A stretch of 64,000 bases of DNA, from the NCBI RefSeq assembly GCF_903642285.1, contig NZ_CAHJWJ010000019.1, positions 1 to 64,000 on the forward strand. The letters run 5' to 3'. The notes under the pieces were generated by a model that was not told the origin of the DNA, did not search any database, and saw nothing but the letters and a program-made list of their open reading frames with translations. Positions 42,672 through 50,168 of this stretch are shown in pieces (the first letter of the stretch is position 1; every line of letters begins with the position of its first letter). Both the position numbers and the translations under genes were made by a program. The stretch is from Sphingomonas bacterium. Its GTDB lineage: Bacteria; Pseudomonadota; Alphaproteobacteria; Sphingomonadales; Sphingomonadaceae.

Positions 42672-43487
42672 TCAGTCGCCTTCGGCCCCGCCCGGCACCG
42701 CGCGCAGCGCCTCAAGCACGTCGTCGACCCGCGCCGGATCGCCGATCGCCAGGACATGGCCGTCGCTGTCCGCGGTCAGCGGGTCGCCGTTCCAGTCGCA
42801 CATCCGCCCGCCCGCCCCCTCGACCACCGGGACCAGCGCCGCGAAATCGTAGAGCTGCAGCCCGCTTTCGCACACGATGTCGAGATGACCGGCCGCCAGC
42901 AGGCCGTAATTATAGCAGTCGCCGCCATAGACCGGCCCCTGCCGCGGTGCCCCGCCGCTCGCCGCCGCGACCAGCGCCAGGAAGGCGGGGACGTCCTCGT
43001 CCGGGAACAGATGCGGGCTCGACGTCGCGACGATCGCCCCTTCCAGCGCGGCGCAGGTCCGGGTCCGGCACGCCGCGCCGTCGAACATCGTCGGCCGCCC
43101 CGCGACCCCGAGCCAGCGTTCGCGCTGCACCGGCTGGTCGATGACCCCGAGCACCGGCCAGCCATTCTCGACCAAAGCGATCAGCGTACCGAAGATCGCA
43201 CGGCCGACGGTGAAGCTGCGCGTGCCGTCGATCGGGTCGAGCACCCAGGTCCGCCCGGTGATCCCCGGTTTCGTCCCATATTCCTCGCCGACGATGCCGT
43301 CGCCAGATCGTTCCGCCTCGATCAGCCGGCGCATCGCGGCCTCCGCGGCGCGGTCGGCCAGCGTGACGGGGGATTTGTCGGCCTTGATCTCCAGCCCCAG
43401 ATCGCCGCGGAAATAGGGACGGATCGCCGCCCCGGCGGCGTCGGCGAGCGCCTGGGCAAGCGCGATGTCGGAAGCGGTCACTGGCAT
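42672..43487 (-). CDS. Inositol-monophosphatase family, probable histidinol-phosphatase
   Basis: A 271-residue Mg2+-dependent phosphatase. The metal motifs are GEEYG, WVLDPIDGTRSF (DPxDGT) and the C-terminal LYDFAALVPVVEGAGG (WDxAA type, here YDFAA). The length and sequence fit the HisN histidinol-phosphatase branch rather than SuhB. The ATG at 43487 is chosen over one 19 codons upstream. Confidence 0.87.
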   Translation of the reverse strand: MPVTASDIALAQALADAAGAAIRPYFRGDLGLEIKADKSPVTLADRAAEAAMRRLIEAERSGDGIVGEEYGTKPGITGRTWVLDPIDGTRSFTVGRAIFGTLIALVENGWPVLGVIDQPVQRERWLGVAGRPTMFDGAACRTRTCAALEGAIVATSSPHLFPDEDVPAFLALVAAASGGAPRQGPVYGGDCYNYGLLAAGHLDIVCESGLQLYDFAALVPVVEGAGGRMCDWNGDPLTADSDGHVLAIGDPARVDDVLEALRAVPGGAEGD

Positions 43488-43558
43488 GGCCGCTGCGCCT
43501 ATCGCAGCCGACGCCGGCACGCTAGAAGCATGGCAACGACCCACAGCGAGGAAATCTC

Positions 43559-44095
43559 ATGCGCCTGCTCCCCCTTCTCGCCGCCGCGACCGCCCTGATC
43601 GCCGCGCCGGCCGTCGCGACATTGCCCGTCGGCGCGAAAGCCCCCGACTTCACGACCCGCGGCGCGATCGCCGGGCAAGTCATGTCGGTCCATCTTGCGG
43701 ACCTGCTGAAGAAGGGTCCGGTCGTGCTGTACTTCTTCCCCGCCGCCTTTACCGGCGGCTGCAACGCCGAAGCGCATGCCTTTGCCGAGGCGATCCCCCA
43801 ATTCACGAAGGCGGGTGCCACCGTCATCGGCATGTCCGCCGACACGGTCGATACGCTCGCCAAATTCTCGAACGAAAAATGCGCCGGCAAATTCGCGGTC
43901 GCGAGCGCCGGGCCGGCGGTCGTCAAGGGGTATGACGTCGCCTATCCGAAGGAGATCATGGGCCACGCCATCACGTCGCGCACCAGCTATGTCATTGCGC
44001 CGGACGGCAAGATCACCTTCGTCCATGACGACATGAACCCCGCCGAACACGTGTCGCTGACCTTGGCGGCGGTCGGCAAGATCACCGGCAAGTGA
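43559..44095 (+). CDS. Exported thiol peroxidase (AhpC/TSA family)
   Basis: A 178-residue peroxiredoxin with a signal peptide (LLPLLAAATALIAAPAVA), so it should act in the periplasm. The catalytic motif is FFPAAFTGGCNAEAHAF (TxxC with peroxidatic Cys) and a second Cys is in NEKCAGKF. The thioredoxin fold is otherwise BCP-like. GAGGAAA precedes the ATG. It diverges from the HisN-like gene. Confidence 0.9.
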   Translation: MRLLPLLAAATALIAAPAVATLPVGAKAPDFTTRGAIAGQVMSVHLADLLKKGPVVLYFFPAAFTGGCNAEAHAFAEAIPQFTKAGATVIGMSADTVDTLAKFSNEKCAGKFAVASAGPAVVKGYDVAYPKEIMGHAITSRTSYVIAPDGKITFVHDDMNPAEHVSLTLAAVGKITGK

Positions 44096-44185
44096 TAGGT
44101 CCGTTCCGGCGGTAGCTGACCGGTCGTTACGCGTTGATAACGCTTTTGTCCTAAGGGTACCGCGACAGGATACCGGGGCAAAGGG

Positions 44186-45229
44186 ATGATTGGGATGCGG
44201 GAGCGGGGCGCGGCGCGCCAGTCGGTGAGGGGCGACGATCTGTTCGAACAGATCGGGGCCTTTCTCGGCGCGCAAGGCCTCAGTCCCGAGCCCGCGCATT
44301 ACGGCTTCGCCTTCGCCGCACTGGCCGATCCCGATACGCCGATCGCGCGCCGCGTCGCGGAGCTGACCGATGGCGGCGTTCGGCTGAACCGCAAGGATAT
44401 CGAACGGCTGGGACACCAGGTGCTGGAGGGCGGCGCGCCGCTGGCACCACGCGACCCCCGGCCGAGCGCCGATTCGCAGGCCGAACAGCTCGTCGCGGAA
44501 ACGCGCGCGACGGTCGACGGGTTTTCGACGATGATGCGCACGATCACGAACGAAACGCGTGATTTCGGGGCCGATCTGGCCGCCAGCGCCGCCGCCATCG
44601 AACGCGCATCGCCGATCGCCGGGATCGACGAGATCGCGCGGATCACGACCATGATGATGAACCGGGTGCGCGATGCCGAGCGTCGACTGGCGCGCGCCGA
44701 CGAGGAAACCGAGGCGTTGCGCGCCAAGCTGGCCGAGGCGCACCAGACCGCGCGCATCGACGCGCTGACCGGGCTCGCCAATCGCCGCGCCTTCGACGAA
44801 GCCTTCGTCGCGCGCGACGCGGTCGCCGGACCCTGGTGCGTGGTGGTCGTCGACATCGACCGGTTCAAGCAGGTCAACGACGACAATGGCCATGCGGTCG
44901 GCGACCGCGTGCTGGCGGCGATCGCCCGGCTGCTGGCGGACTGTTTTCCCGGCCAGATCGTCGCGCGTCATGGCGGCGAGGAGTTCGCGATCCTGATCGG
45001 CGGCGTCGGCCTGGCGGAGGCGGCGCGGCAGGTCGACGCGGCGCGGCAGGCGGTGTCGGTCAAGCGGTTCCGGACGCGCGACACCGACCAGCGACTGGGT
45101 CGGATCACATTGTCCGCCGGCGTCACCGCGGTCCAGCCGGGCGACGATGGCGAACGCGCGATGGCGCGTGCCGACCGGCTGCTCTACGCCGCAAAGGCGG
45201 GCGGGCGCGACCAGGTCTGCGCCGCCTGA
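44186..45229 (+). CDS. Diguanylate cyclase (GGDEF domain)
   Basis: A 347-residue soluble protein. The N-terminal half is helical with no known sensor domain, with a coiled segment (RDAERRLARADEETEALRAK) leading into the GGDEF domain from about residue 185. TGLANRRAFDEAF and DIDRFKQVNDDNGHAVGDRV lead to the active motif RHGGEEFAILIGG. The RxxD inhibitory I-site is absent, so product feedback is unlikely. It makes cyclic di-GMP for effectors such as the PilZ protein at 21367. Confidence 0.93.
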   Translation: MIGMRERGAARQSVRGDDLFEQIGAFLGAQGLSPEPAHYGFAFAALADPDTPIARRVAELTDGGVRLNRKDIERLGHQVLEGGAPLAPRDPRPSADSQAEQLVAETRATVDGFSTMMRTITNETRDFGADLAASAAAIERASPIAGIDEIARITTMMMNRVRDAERRLARADEETEALRAKLAEAHQTARIDALTGLANRRAFDEAFVARDAVAGPWCVVVVDIDRFKQVNDDNGHAVGDRVLAAIARLLADCFPGQIVARHGGEEFAILIGGVGLAEAARQVDAARQAVSVKRFRTRDTDQRLGRITLSAGVTAVQPGDDGERAMARADRLLYAAKAGGRDQVCAA

Positions 45230-45231
45230 CG

Positions 45232-45275
45232 ATCCGCCACGGTTTGGCGCGATATCGGCGCACTTTGTGGCGGAT
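45232..45275. other. Inverted repeat after the diguanylate cyclase gene
   Basis: Perfect 9-base arms (ATCCGCCAC and GTGGCGGAT) enclose 26 bases that hold a further GGCGC repeat. There is no T-run. It could be a 3' hairpin of the cyclase mRNA or a protein-binding site; only the structure is seen. Confidence 0.4.
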
Positions 45276-45333
45276 TGCGCCATATTCATAAAGCGCCCAT
45301 CGGCAAGTCGTTGCTTTCCAATATGTTAACGAA

Positions 45334-45351
45334 TTGGCACGCCGCCTGCAA
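45334..45351 (+). promoter_or_regulatory. Sigma-54-type promoter
   Basis: TTGGCACGCCGCCTGCAA fits the -24/-12 consensus (TTGGCACG, four bases, TTGCA) with the GG and GC dinucleotides exactly ten bases apart. It points at the 34-residue peptide gene whose ATG lies about 56 bases downstream. The match is seen; activity by RpoN is inferred. Confidence 0.6.
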
Positions 45352-45406
45352 AGCCCGGGGTATCGGCTGGTCGGATCGTCCGGCGCCGACAATAGGGAGA
45401 CTTCTC

Positions 45407-45511
45407 ATGACCAAATTCGCCGCCACCCGTATCGTCTGCTCGCTCGTCGGTGCGTTCGTCTTCGCCGCCATCGCGGTCGGCTCCGCCGTCCCCATCCTGC
45501 CGATCGCATGA
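45407..45511 (+). CDS. 34-residue single-span membrane peptide
   Basis: A short protein starting MTKFAATRIVCSLVGAFVFA with one long hydrophobic helix (IVCSLVGAFVFAAIAVGSAV) and almost no tail. A good ribosome-binding site, AGGGAG, lies 7 bases upstream of the ATG and a sigma-54-like promoter is further up. No homologue was recognised; small peptides of this build occur in sphingomonads. It may be an inner-membrane stress peptide or an uncleaved signal-like peptide. Confidence 0.6.
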   Translation: MTKFAATRIVCSLVGAFVFAAIAVGSAVPILPIA

Positions 45512-45584
45512 CCGGGTGCCCGGCAATCGCTGCCCGGTTCCCACCCCGGTCGCGTGCCGAATCGCCCGGCGGGGGCCGTGCCGT

Positions 45585-46208
45585 TCATGCCACCGCCGCC
45601 CGCCCCGCCGGCGCGACCGTCGCCTTTTCCCCGCGCGAATAGGTGCCGACCAGCAATCCGGCGGCGAGGACATGACCGGTCATCGCCGCGACCACCTCCC
45701 CCCGGCGCGGCGTCTGCCCGGGATCGCCCGCGCCATCCGAAAGCGCGAACAACTGGAACACGTAACGATGTTCGCCGTGCCCGGTCGGCGGGTCGGGCGG
45801 CAGCCAGCCTTCGCGAAAGAGCGAATTGCGCCCGACGTCGCGGCCGTCCGCACCGCCATCGCCGTCGCGCATGATCGCACCTTCCGCCAGCCGCCCCGCC
45901 TCGGGCGCGATACCCCAGACGACCGCATGCACCAGCGGTTGCGGGGTCGGCGCATCGGCGTCCTCGACCAGCAGGACCATCCGTACGGTACCCGGCGGGG
46001 GACCGCCCCATACGAGCGGCGGCGAGACCCCGTCGCCGTCCGCGGTGAAGCGCGGCGGCAGGCGGCCGCCGTTCGCGAAGGCGGGGCTGGACAGCGCGAT
46101 CGAGGTCCCGCCATCGCCGAGCGCGATGCTCGCGATCGCCAGCTTGTCCGCGCCGGCGCGCATCCCCGCCAGCGCGCGGCCGAGCCAGCCGGGGACATGT
46201 TCCAGCAT
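45585..46208 (-). CDS. YbhB/YbcL-type PEBP-like protein
   Basis: A 207-residue protein of the phosphatidylethanolamine-binding/Raf kinase inhibitor-like family. Landmarks are LSSPAFANGGRLPPRFTADG, VSPPLVWGGPPPGTV, LVEDADAPTPQPLVHAVVWG and PPTGHGEHRYVFQLFAL. The ligand is unknown. The start codon shares a base with the stop of the lipoprotein gene upstream (TGATG), so they are coupled. Confidence 0.9.
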   Translation of the reverse strand: MLEHVPGWLGRALAGMRAGADKLAIASIALGDGGTSIALSSPAFANGGRLPPRFTADGDGVSPPLVWGGPPPGTVRMVLLVEDADAPTPQPLVHAVVWGIAPEAGRLAEGAIMRDGDGGADGRDVGRNSLFREGWLPPDPPTGHGEHRYVFQLFALSDGAGDPGQTPRRGEVVAAMTGHVLAAGLLVGTYSRGEKATVAPAGRAAVA

Positions 46209-46831
46209 CAGCCGGCATTCCCCGGTACCGCGGCACCGCTACCGCTATCGGCATCCGCGCCGGGCACCGCCGGATCGGTCGCCGCCGCGCCGTCGCCGGA
46301 CGGACAGCCCCCCGGCTTCGTCACCGGGGCGGCCGCCGCATACCAATGCGACCGATCGCCCATCGCGGCGTCGTGATAGCAGGCGGTGCCCTTCTTCGTC
46401 ACCGGGTCGACGAACAGGGTCCAGTTGTGATCGCTGCAGTCATGCGCCTCGCATCCCCAGGCGGCGACGGTCTTGCCGCGCGCGAAGATCGGGGTCTGCG
46501 GGCCGTGGCCGTTCACGATCGCACGGCGGACCACCGGGTCGATCACCGCCTCGTTCAGCGCGGTCGCGACCTCGGTCCGATCGAAGAAGCCGACGCCGTC
46601 GACTGCGTCGCCGGGGTAATGACCGACATAGGCGGTCAGCGGCGTCGTCTGCACCTGCCCCGGCAGCGGCGTCGCGGACCGCGTCTCGGGCGGGTGGAAG
46701 CCGTGCGCGACCGCATCGTTCCCGATCCCCGCATCGCTCTGGTCCTTGTGGCAACCGCTCGCCAGCACCGCGGCCAGCAGAGCGGCACCCATCGCCAGCG
46801 GCCGGACCGCCATTCCCTCCAGTCGAATCAT
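46208..46831 (-). CDS. Hypothetical lipoprotein
   Basis: A 207-residue protein with a lipoprotein signal (AMGAALLAAVLASGCHKD; lipobox ASGC near residue 27). The mature part has four Cys (AWGCEAHDCSDHNW, ACYHDAA, GGCPSG) that could form disulphides, and a DHNWTLFVDP segment seen in small periplasmic inhibitor-like proteins. The C-terminus is low-complexity Ala/Asp/Gly. No confident family was assigned. It is coupled to the YbhB-like gene and diverges from DUF1810. Confidence 0.75.
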   Translation of the reverse strand: MIRLEGMAVRPLAMGAALLAAVLASGCHKDQSDAGIGNDAVAHGFHPPETRSATPLPGQVQTTPLTAYVGHYPGDAVDGVGFFDRTEVATALNEAVIDPVVRRAIVNGHGPQTPIFARGKTVAAWGCEAHDCSDHNWTLFVDPVTKKGTACYHDAAMGDRSHWYAAAAPVTKPGGCPSGDGAAATDPAVPGADADSGSGAAVPGNAG

Positions 46832-46940
46832 TCGTTCGTCCCCATTCGCGGCATCGTGGGCCCGCGGCTTGCGTCCCGTAACGACCGAACCAGCGAGCCA
46901 TGGTTGCGGTTGCACGCCGCCGCCGCCACCTGACCCTTCC

Positions 46941-47360
46941 ATGAGCCTCGATCGCTTCGTCACCGCGCAGGACGCCGTCCACACCGCCATGCTGGCCGAG
47001 CTTCGCGCCGGGCGCAAACGCACGCACTGGATGTGGTTCGTCTTTCCGCAACTGGCGGGGCTCGGCACCAGTCCGACCGCGCGGTTCTATGCGCTGGCCG
47101 ACGCGGCGGAGGCGCGCGCGTTCCTGGCGCATCCGGTGCTGGCGCAGCGCTTGTTCGAGGCGACCGCGACCATGCTCGCCGCCCCCGGCCGCGCGGAGGC
47201 GATCCTGGGCGAGATCGACGCGGTGAAGCTCAGATCGTCGATGACGCTGTTCGCGGCGGTGGCGGACGATCCGACCCCGTTCGCGGCGGTGCTGGCGCGC
47301 TTCTATGGCGGCGCATCCGACCCGGCGACGCTTCGCCTGTTGGGATATTCGGGCCACTGA
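46941..47360 (+). CDS. DUF1810 family protein
   Basis: A 139-residue protein of the DUF1810 family: the opening LDRFVTAQDAVHTAMLAELR, the highly conserved THWMWFVFPQLAGLGTSPTA, and EAILGEIDAVKLRSSMTLFA. The family is linked to NADAR-like/calpastatin-type proteins but its role is not settled. Its 3' end overlaps the convergent hypothetical gene. Confidence 0.92.
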   Translation: MSLDRFVTAQDAVHTAMLAELRAGRKRTHWMWFVFPQLAGLGTSPTARFYALADAAEARAFLAHPVLAQRLFEATATMLAAPGRAEAILGEIDAVKLRSSMTLFAAVADDPTPFAAVLARFYGGASDPATLRLLGYSGH

Positions 47361-48112
47361 ATGCGATCGGAAGTGGACGAACCACACGCCACGTCCGCGC
47401 CGGAATCGCTCTCCCGCGGGCGCACCGCACGAAGCAACTTCAGGAGCGCGGCGTCGGTTTCCTCAGGCGTCGAACGATATCCTCTGTGCGCCGCCTGCTG
47501 ACGTTCCGCCTCCGCACTCTGCGCCGCCACGGCTTGTTCCTGCGGCGATATGTAGCGTGTCGTCGGTTCGACCGACCGCTTGGGCACCCGCCCGCCCGCT
47601 GCAGCCGCGCGTGCGTCCTTCGCCACCCATGCGGTCCCGGTCGCCAGCGCGACCGCCGCACCGTCGGGCGCGCGTTCGGCGCGGCAGCCGTCGATCCACG
47701 CGCCGTAGCGGGTCGGATCGCGGTAGCGCAGCAGGAACATCGTCAGCCGCTCGTCATGGCGCACCCGCTCGCCGACCTGTTCGCCCTTGTAGAAGACGGG
47801 GGTCGCGACGCCGTGCAGCGCCCGCGCGAAGGCGGCATCGGACAGGCGTTCGACCGCGACATCGATCGCCGCGTCCCAGGCCGCGCGGAAACTGCGCGCA
47901 TCGCCGCGCCGCCGGAGCGCATAGGCGGAGCTGGTTCCCATGCCGACGCGTTTGCACGCCTCGTCCACGCATCCGCATTCGGCCAAGGCCTCGATGAAGC
48001 CGGTCTGGCGGTCGGGGGTCCATCCGTCCTGCCGCTGGCGGGCGGCGACGGGGTCGAAGGTCGGGCGAACGGCGGGGGTCGCCGGGGTGGCGGGGGTGCG
48101 GTGCTTTCTCAT
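47303..48112 (-). CDS. Conserved hypothetical with HTH-like N-terminus
   Basis: A protein of about 269 residues. The core QTGFIEALAECGCVDEACKRVG with SSAYALRRRGDARSFRAAWD resembles the helix-turn-helix of phage small-terminase-like or Sfx-type proteins; VATPVFYKGEQVGERVRHDERL is also conserved in sphingomonads. The C-terminal 35 residues run through a dispersed repeat and overlap DUF1810, so the native end may have been lost. The ATG at 48112 is preferred to one 38 codons upstream. Confidence 0.65.
   Translation of the reverse strand: MRKHRTPATPATPAVRPTFDPVAARQRQDGWTPDRQTGFIEALAECGCVDEACKRVGMGTSSAYALRRRGDARSFRAAWDAAIDVAVERLSDAAFARALHGVATPVFYKGEQVGERVRHDERLTMFLLRYRDPTRYGAWIDGCRAERAPDGAAVALATGTAWVAKDARAAAAGGRVPKRSVEPTTRYISPQEQAVAAQSAEAERQQAAHRGYRSTPEETDAALLKLLRAVRPRESDSGADVACGSSTSDRIQWPEYPNRRSVAGSDAPP
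47366..47418. repeat. Second repeat family, copy 2
   Basis: TCGGAAGTGGACGAACCACA opens a block that matches 34365 onwards in about 43 of 51 positions. It lies 6 bases after the DUF1810 stop and inside the 3' part of the hypothetical gene on the other strand. Confidence 0.7.
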
Positions 48113-48402
48113 CCGAGAGGATGGAGCAGAAGGCGCGCGTGTAGGACAGCGGTGTTGGACGGTTTGCACGGGAGTGTGGCGCGGGGGCCTCCATCCGGGG
48201 TTGCGGTTGGCGACCGTGTGGATCACATAGCGCTACATGCCGGGGTTGAGTCGGCAGGCGTTTGCCATCCCCTACGGCATCCCCCTCGCCAGCATCCGCC
48301 AATAAGAGATCGGCCGCCACATGCCCCCACCCGCGGTCCGCGCGTATCGGAAGGTGATCGCGGCGGAAACGGCCGTGCGGGCGGTGGTGGCATAGAACGG
48401 CC
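48113..48402. other. Intergenic region with repeat word, no clear gene
   Basis: GCGCGTGTAGGACAG (48138) is shared with the prfC upstream gap, and GTGTAGGAC/GTGTTGGAC form a close direct repeat there, just upstream of the minus-strand hypothetical gene. The remaining 240 bases hold only short frames (such as 48238-48306) with no ribosome-binding site; they could be decayed coding sequence. Confidence 0.45.
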
Positions 48403-48657
48403 GTGCCGGGCGATGCCGACAGACTGGGCGATGCGCGCGCCGCAACGCTGGCGTTGCTCGACCGCCGTACACCCGGCGCGACCGTCTGCCCGAGCGAAGT
48501 CGCGCGGGCGCTGGCCACCGACTGGCGCGGCGCGATGCCGATCGTCCATGCCGCGATCGACGATATGCTGGCCGACGGCGTGGTCCGGCTGAGCTGGAAG
48601 GGCGTGGTGCTGGCGACACGGGACGGGCCGTATCGGATCGGGCGGGTGGAGGATTAG
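48403..48657 (+). CDS. DUF3253 family protein
   Basis: An 84-residue protein with a small winged-helix-like fold. ATLALLDRRTPGATVCPSEV and ARALATDWRGAMPIVHAAID match DUF3253, and the terminal GPYRIGRVED is typical. The start is a GTG at 48403. Function is unknown. Confidence 0.78.
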   Translation: MPGDADRLGDARAATLALLDRRTPGATVCPSEVARALATDWRGAMPIVHAAIDDMLADGVVRLSWKGVVLATRDGPYRIGRVED

Positions 48658-48681
48658 GCCTGCGGACCAAGCATCACGCCG

Positions 48682-48710
48682 TTGACGTTGGACAAGACTT
48701 TGACCATATC
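48682..48710 (+). promoter_or_regulatory. Promoter of the yefM-yoeB operon
   Basis: TTGACG, a 17-base spacer and CATATC form a good vegetative promoter. The expected start point (about 48716-48717) coincides with the ATG of the antitoxin, and no ribosome-binding site is present, so the mRNA could be leaderless. Confidence 0.55.
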
Positions 48711-48716
48711 GGTCCG

Positions 48717-48971
48717 ATGCAAGCCGTATCCTATTCCGAAGCGCGCGAGAACCTGAAGGCGATGATCGACAAGGTCGTCGCCGATCGGGCTCCTTTGGCC
48801 ATCACGCGCCAGCGCGGCGAGGGGGCGGTGCTGATCTCGGCGAGCGAATGGGCGTCGATCGAGGAGACGCTGTATTTGCTGTCCTCACCCGCCAGTGCGA
48901 AGCATCTGCTGGACGGTATCGCGCAACTCGACGCCGGCAAGGGTGAGGAACACGCGCTAATCCAACCGTGA
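48717..48971 (+). CDS. yefM: YefM/Phd-family antitoxin
   Basis: An 84-residue antitoxin. The N-terminal DNA-binding half is MQAVSYSEARENLKAMIDKV with PLAITRQRGEGAVLISASEW; the C-terminal helix wraps the toxin (ETLYLLSSPASAKHLLDGI). It neutralises YoeB and represses the operon in the family. The stop overlaps the toxin GTG start. Confidence 0.93.
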   Translation: MQAVSYSEARENLKAMIDKVVADRAPLAITRQRGEGAVLISASEWASIEETLYLLSSPASAKHLLDGIAQLDAGKGEEHALIQP

Positions 48972-49234
48972 AGGTCGTCTTCACGGCGGAGGCATGGCGC
49001 GACTATGCACAGTGGCTGGTCGATGATCCGCTGCTGCTGGCGCGTATCAATCTGCTGATCGGCGAAAGTCTGCGCCAGCCGTTCACGGGCACTGGCAAGC
49101 CCGAACTCTTGAAACGCAACCTCGCCGGCTGGTGGTCGCGGCGGATCAATCGCGAGCATCGGTTGGTGTATCGGGTGAGTGGGTCGGGGGATGGGCAGAT
49201 TCTGGAGGTGCTGTCTTGCCGGTATCATTATTGA
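48968..49234 (+). CDS. yoeB: YoeB/Txe ribosome-dependent mRNA endonuclease toxin
   Basis: An 88-residue RelE-fold toxin. The sequence WWSRRINREHRLVYRV and the terminal EVLSCRYHY contain the catalytic Glu, Arg and His of YoeB. The GTG start at 48968 overlaps the antitoxin stop as GTGA. It cleaves mRNA on the ribosome when free. Confidence 0.94.
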   Translation: MKVVFTAEAWRDYAQWLVDDPLLLARINLLIGESLRQPFTGTGKPELLKRNLAGWWSRRINREHRLVYRVSGSGDGQILEVLSCRYHY

Positions 49235-49334
49235 GCATCGGCAGCGCCGTATGAATTAATGAATTAAGTAATTGCCGCCGCATTCAAATAGCGTTGCGGT
49301 TGTGGCAAGCCGGGGAGGAGCGCCAAAAAAGGCT

Positions 49335-49931
49335 TTAGATATCTTCCAGTTGGGCCTTAAGTAGGCCTTCTAGATATGCGGCAAGTTCGGAGACGTCGAA
49401 ATCACCGTCTTCCCAATGACGGTCTGCCGCTCGAAGAGCGGCATAATAAGGTTCTCGATTTTCACGAATCCGCTCAGGTACGATCTTTCGTCCCGGCAAT
49501 AAGCCCCCAGCTTTCATACAAATCAGGTAATAACACGCTGCTCTGGCAGTCCGACCATTGCCTTCTATAAACGGATGAATCCAATTCATGCGCCAAAGCG
49601 CATATGCTGGAAGCCATGTAGGATGATCGATCACATCCCAATTTTCATGAACAACTGAAATAAATTGATCCATCAAATTACCGACTTCACGGTAATGAGG
49701 CGGTCTATGGTTTCCAACGTAGATTGGCTGCTCCCGGAAACGGCCCCCAAATTGGGCAATATTCGCGACGGCCGCAGCATTCAAAGACCAAAGTGTGTAT
49801 TTGTCGAAAGCGTCTATCCCCTTTTGCATTCCGATCTCAATGCAGTTTGCAAGAAGATCGTACTGACGAAGAAGATTATGCTCTTGAATTCGCGCATAAA
49901 ATGCCGGGTCATCCGTTTTTCTAATCGACAT
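49335..49931 (-). CDS. Fic-domain AMP-transferase-type protein
   Basis: A 198-residue Fic protein. The catalytic motif HPFIEGNGRTAR is at residues 119-130 (His119, Asn125, Arg127, Arg130; Glu123 in place of the usual Asp). It should transfer AMP or another phosphate-containing group to a Tyr/Thr/Ser. No inhibitory [S/T]xxxE[G/N] helix is seen in the protein itself. The region is less GC-rich than the neighbours, suggesting transfer. The start ATG at 49931 directly follows the T-run of an intrinsic terminator and has no ribosome-binding site of its own. Confidence 0.88.
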   Translation of the reverse strand: MSIRKTDDPAFYARIQEHNLLRQYDLLANCIEIGMQKGIDAFDKYTLWSLNAAAVANIAQFGGRFREQPIYVGNHRPPHYREVGNLMDQFISVVHENWDVIDHPTWLPAYALWRMNWIHPFIEGNGRTARAACYYLICMKAGGLLPGRKIVPERIRENREPYYAALRAADRHWEDGDFDVSELAAYLEGLLKAQLEDI

Positions 49932-49955
49932 AAAAAAGGCCCGCTTTCGCGGGCC
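49932..49955 (-). terminator. Intrinsic terminator between the Fic partner and fic
   Basis: On the minus strand a perfect 7-bp stem (GGCCCGC, loop GAAA, GCGGGCC) is followed by six T, and the next base begins the fic ATG. It follows the small partner gene by 7 bases, so most transcripts should end before fic. The structure is canonical; attenuation is inferred. Confidence 0.85.
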
Positions 49956-49961
49956 ATCTCC

Positions 49962-50168
49962 TCAACCGGCTATCAGAATGCTTCGCGATGACGCGCGCAC
50001 CGAGTCTTTCGTTATGAAATCTGAAACTGGGGCATTACCAAACGCGAAACTGACACGCTGTTCGCTAAGCTCTGCTTCGGTAACCTTCTTTCCCTTCGCG
50101 GCATCCAGAAGCGCCTTCAGCGCGGGGTCGGTTGGCCGAACCTGCAGGAACTGCTTTCTTGCTGCCAT
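49962..50168 (-). CDS. Small Fic partner, probable antitoxin
   Basis: A 68-residue protein starting MAARKQFLQVRPTDPALKAL. The segment VTEAELSEQRVSFAFGNAPV holds SFAFGN at residues 40-45, which has the layout of the Fic inhibitory motif [S/T]xxxE[G/N] but with Gly in place of Glu. By position (directly upstream of fic on the same strand) it is the likely antitoxin or regulator. GGAGATG precedes the ATG at the right distance. Confidence 0.65.
   Translation of the reverse strand: MAARKQFLQVRPTDPALKALLDAAKGKKVTEAELSEQRVSFAFGNAPVSDFITKDSVRASSRSILIAG

Noticed and set aside
48238..48306. Short frame MPGLSRQAFAIPYGIPLAS in the 48.2 kb gap
   Set aside because: There is no ribosome-binding site, no recognised family and a length near chance expectation.
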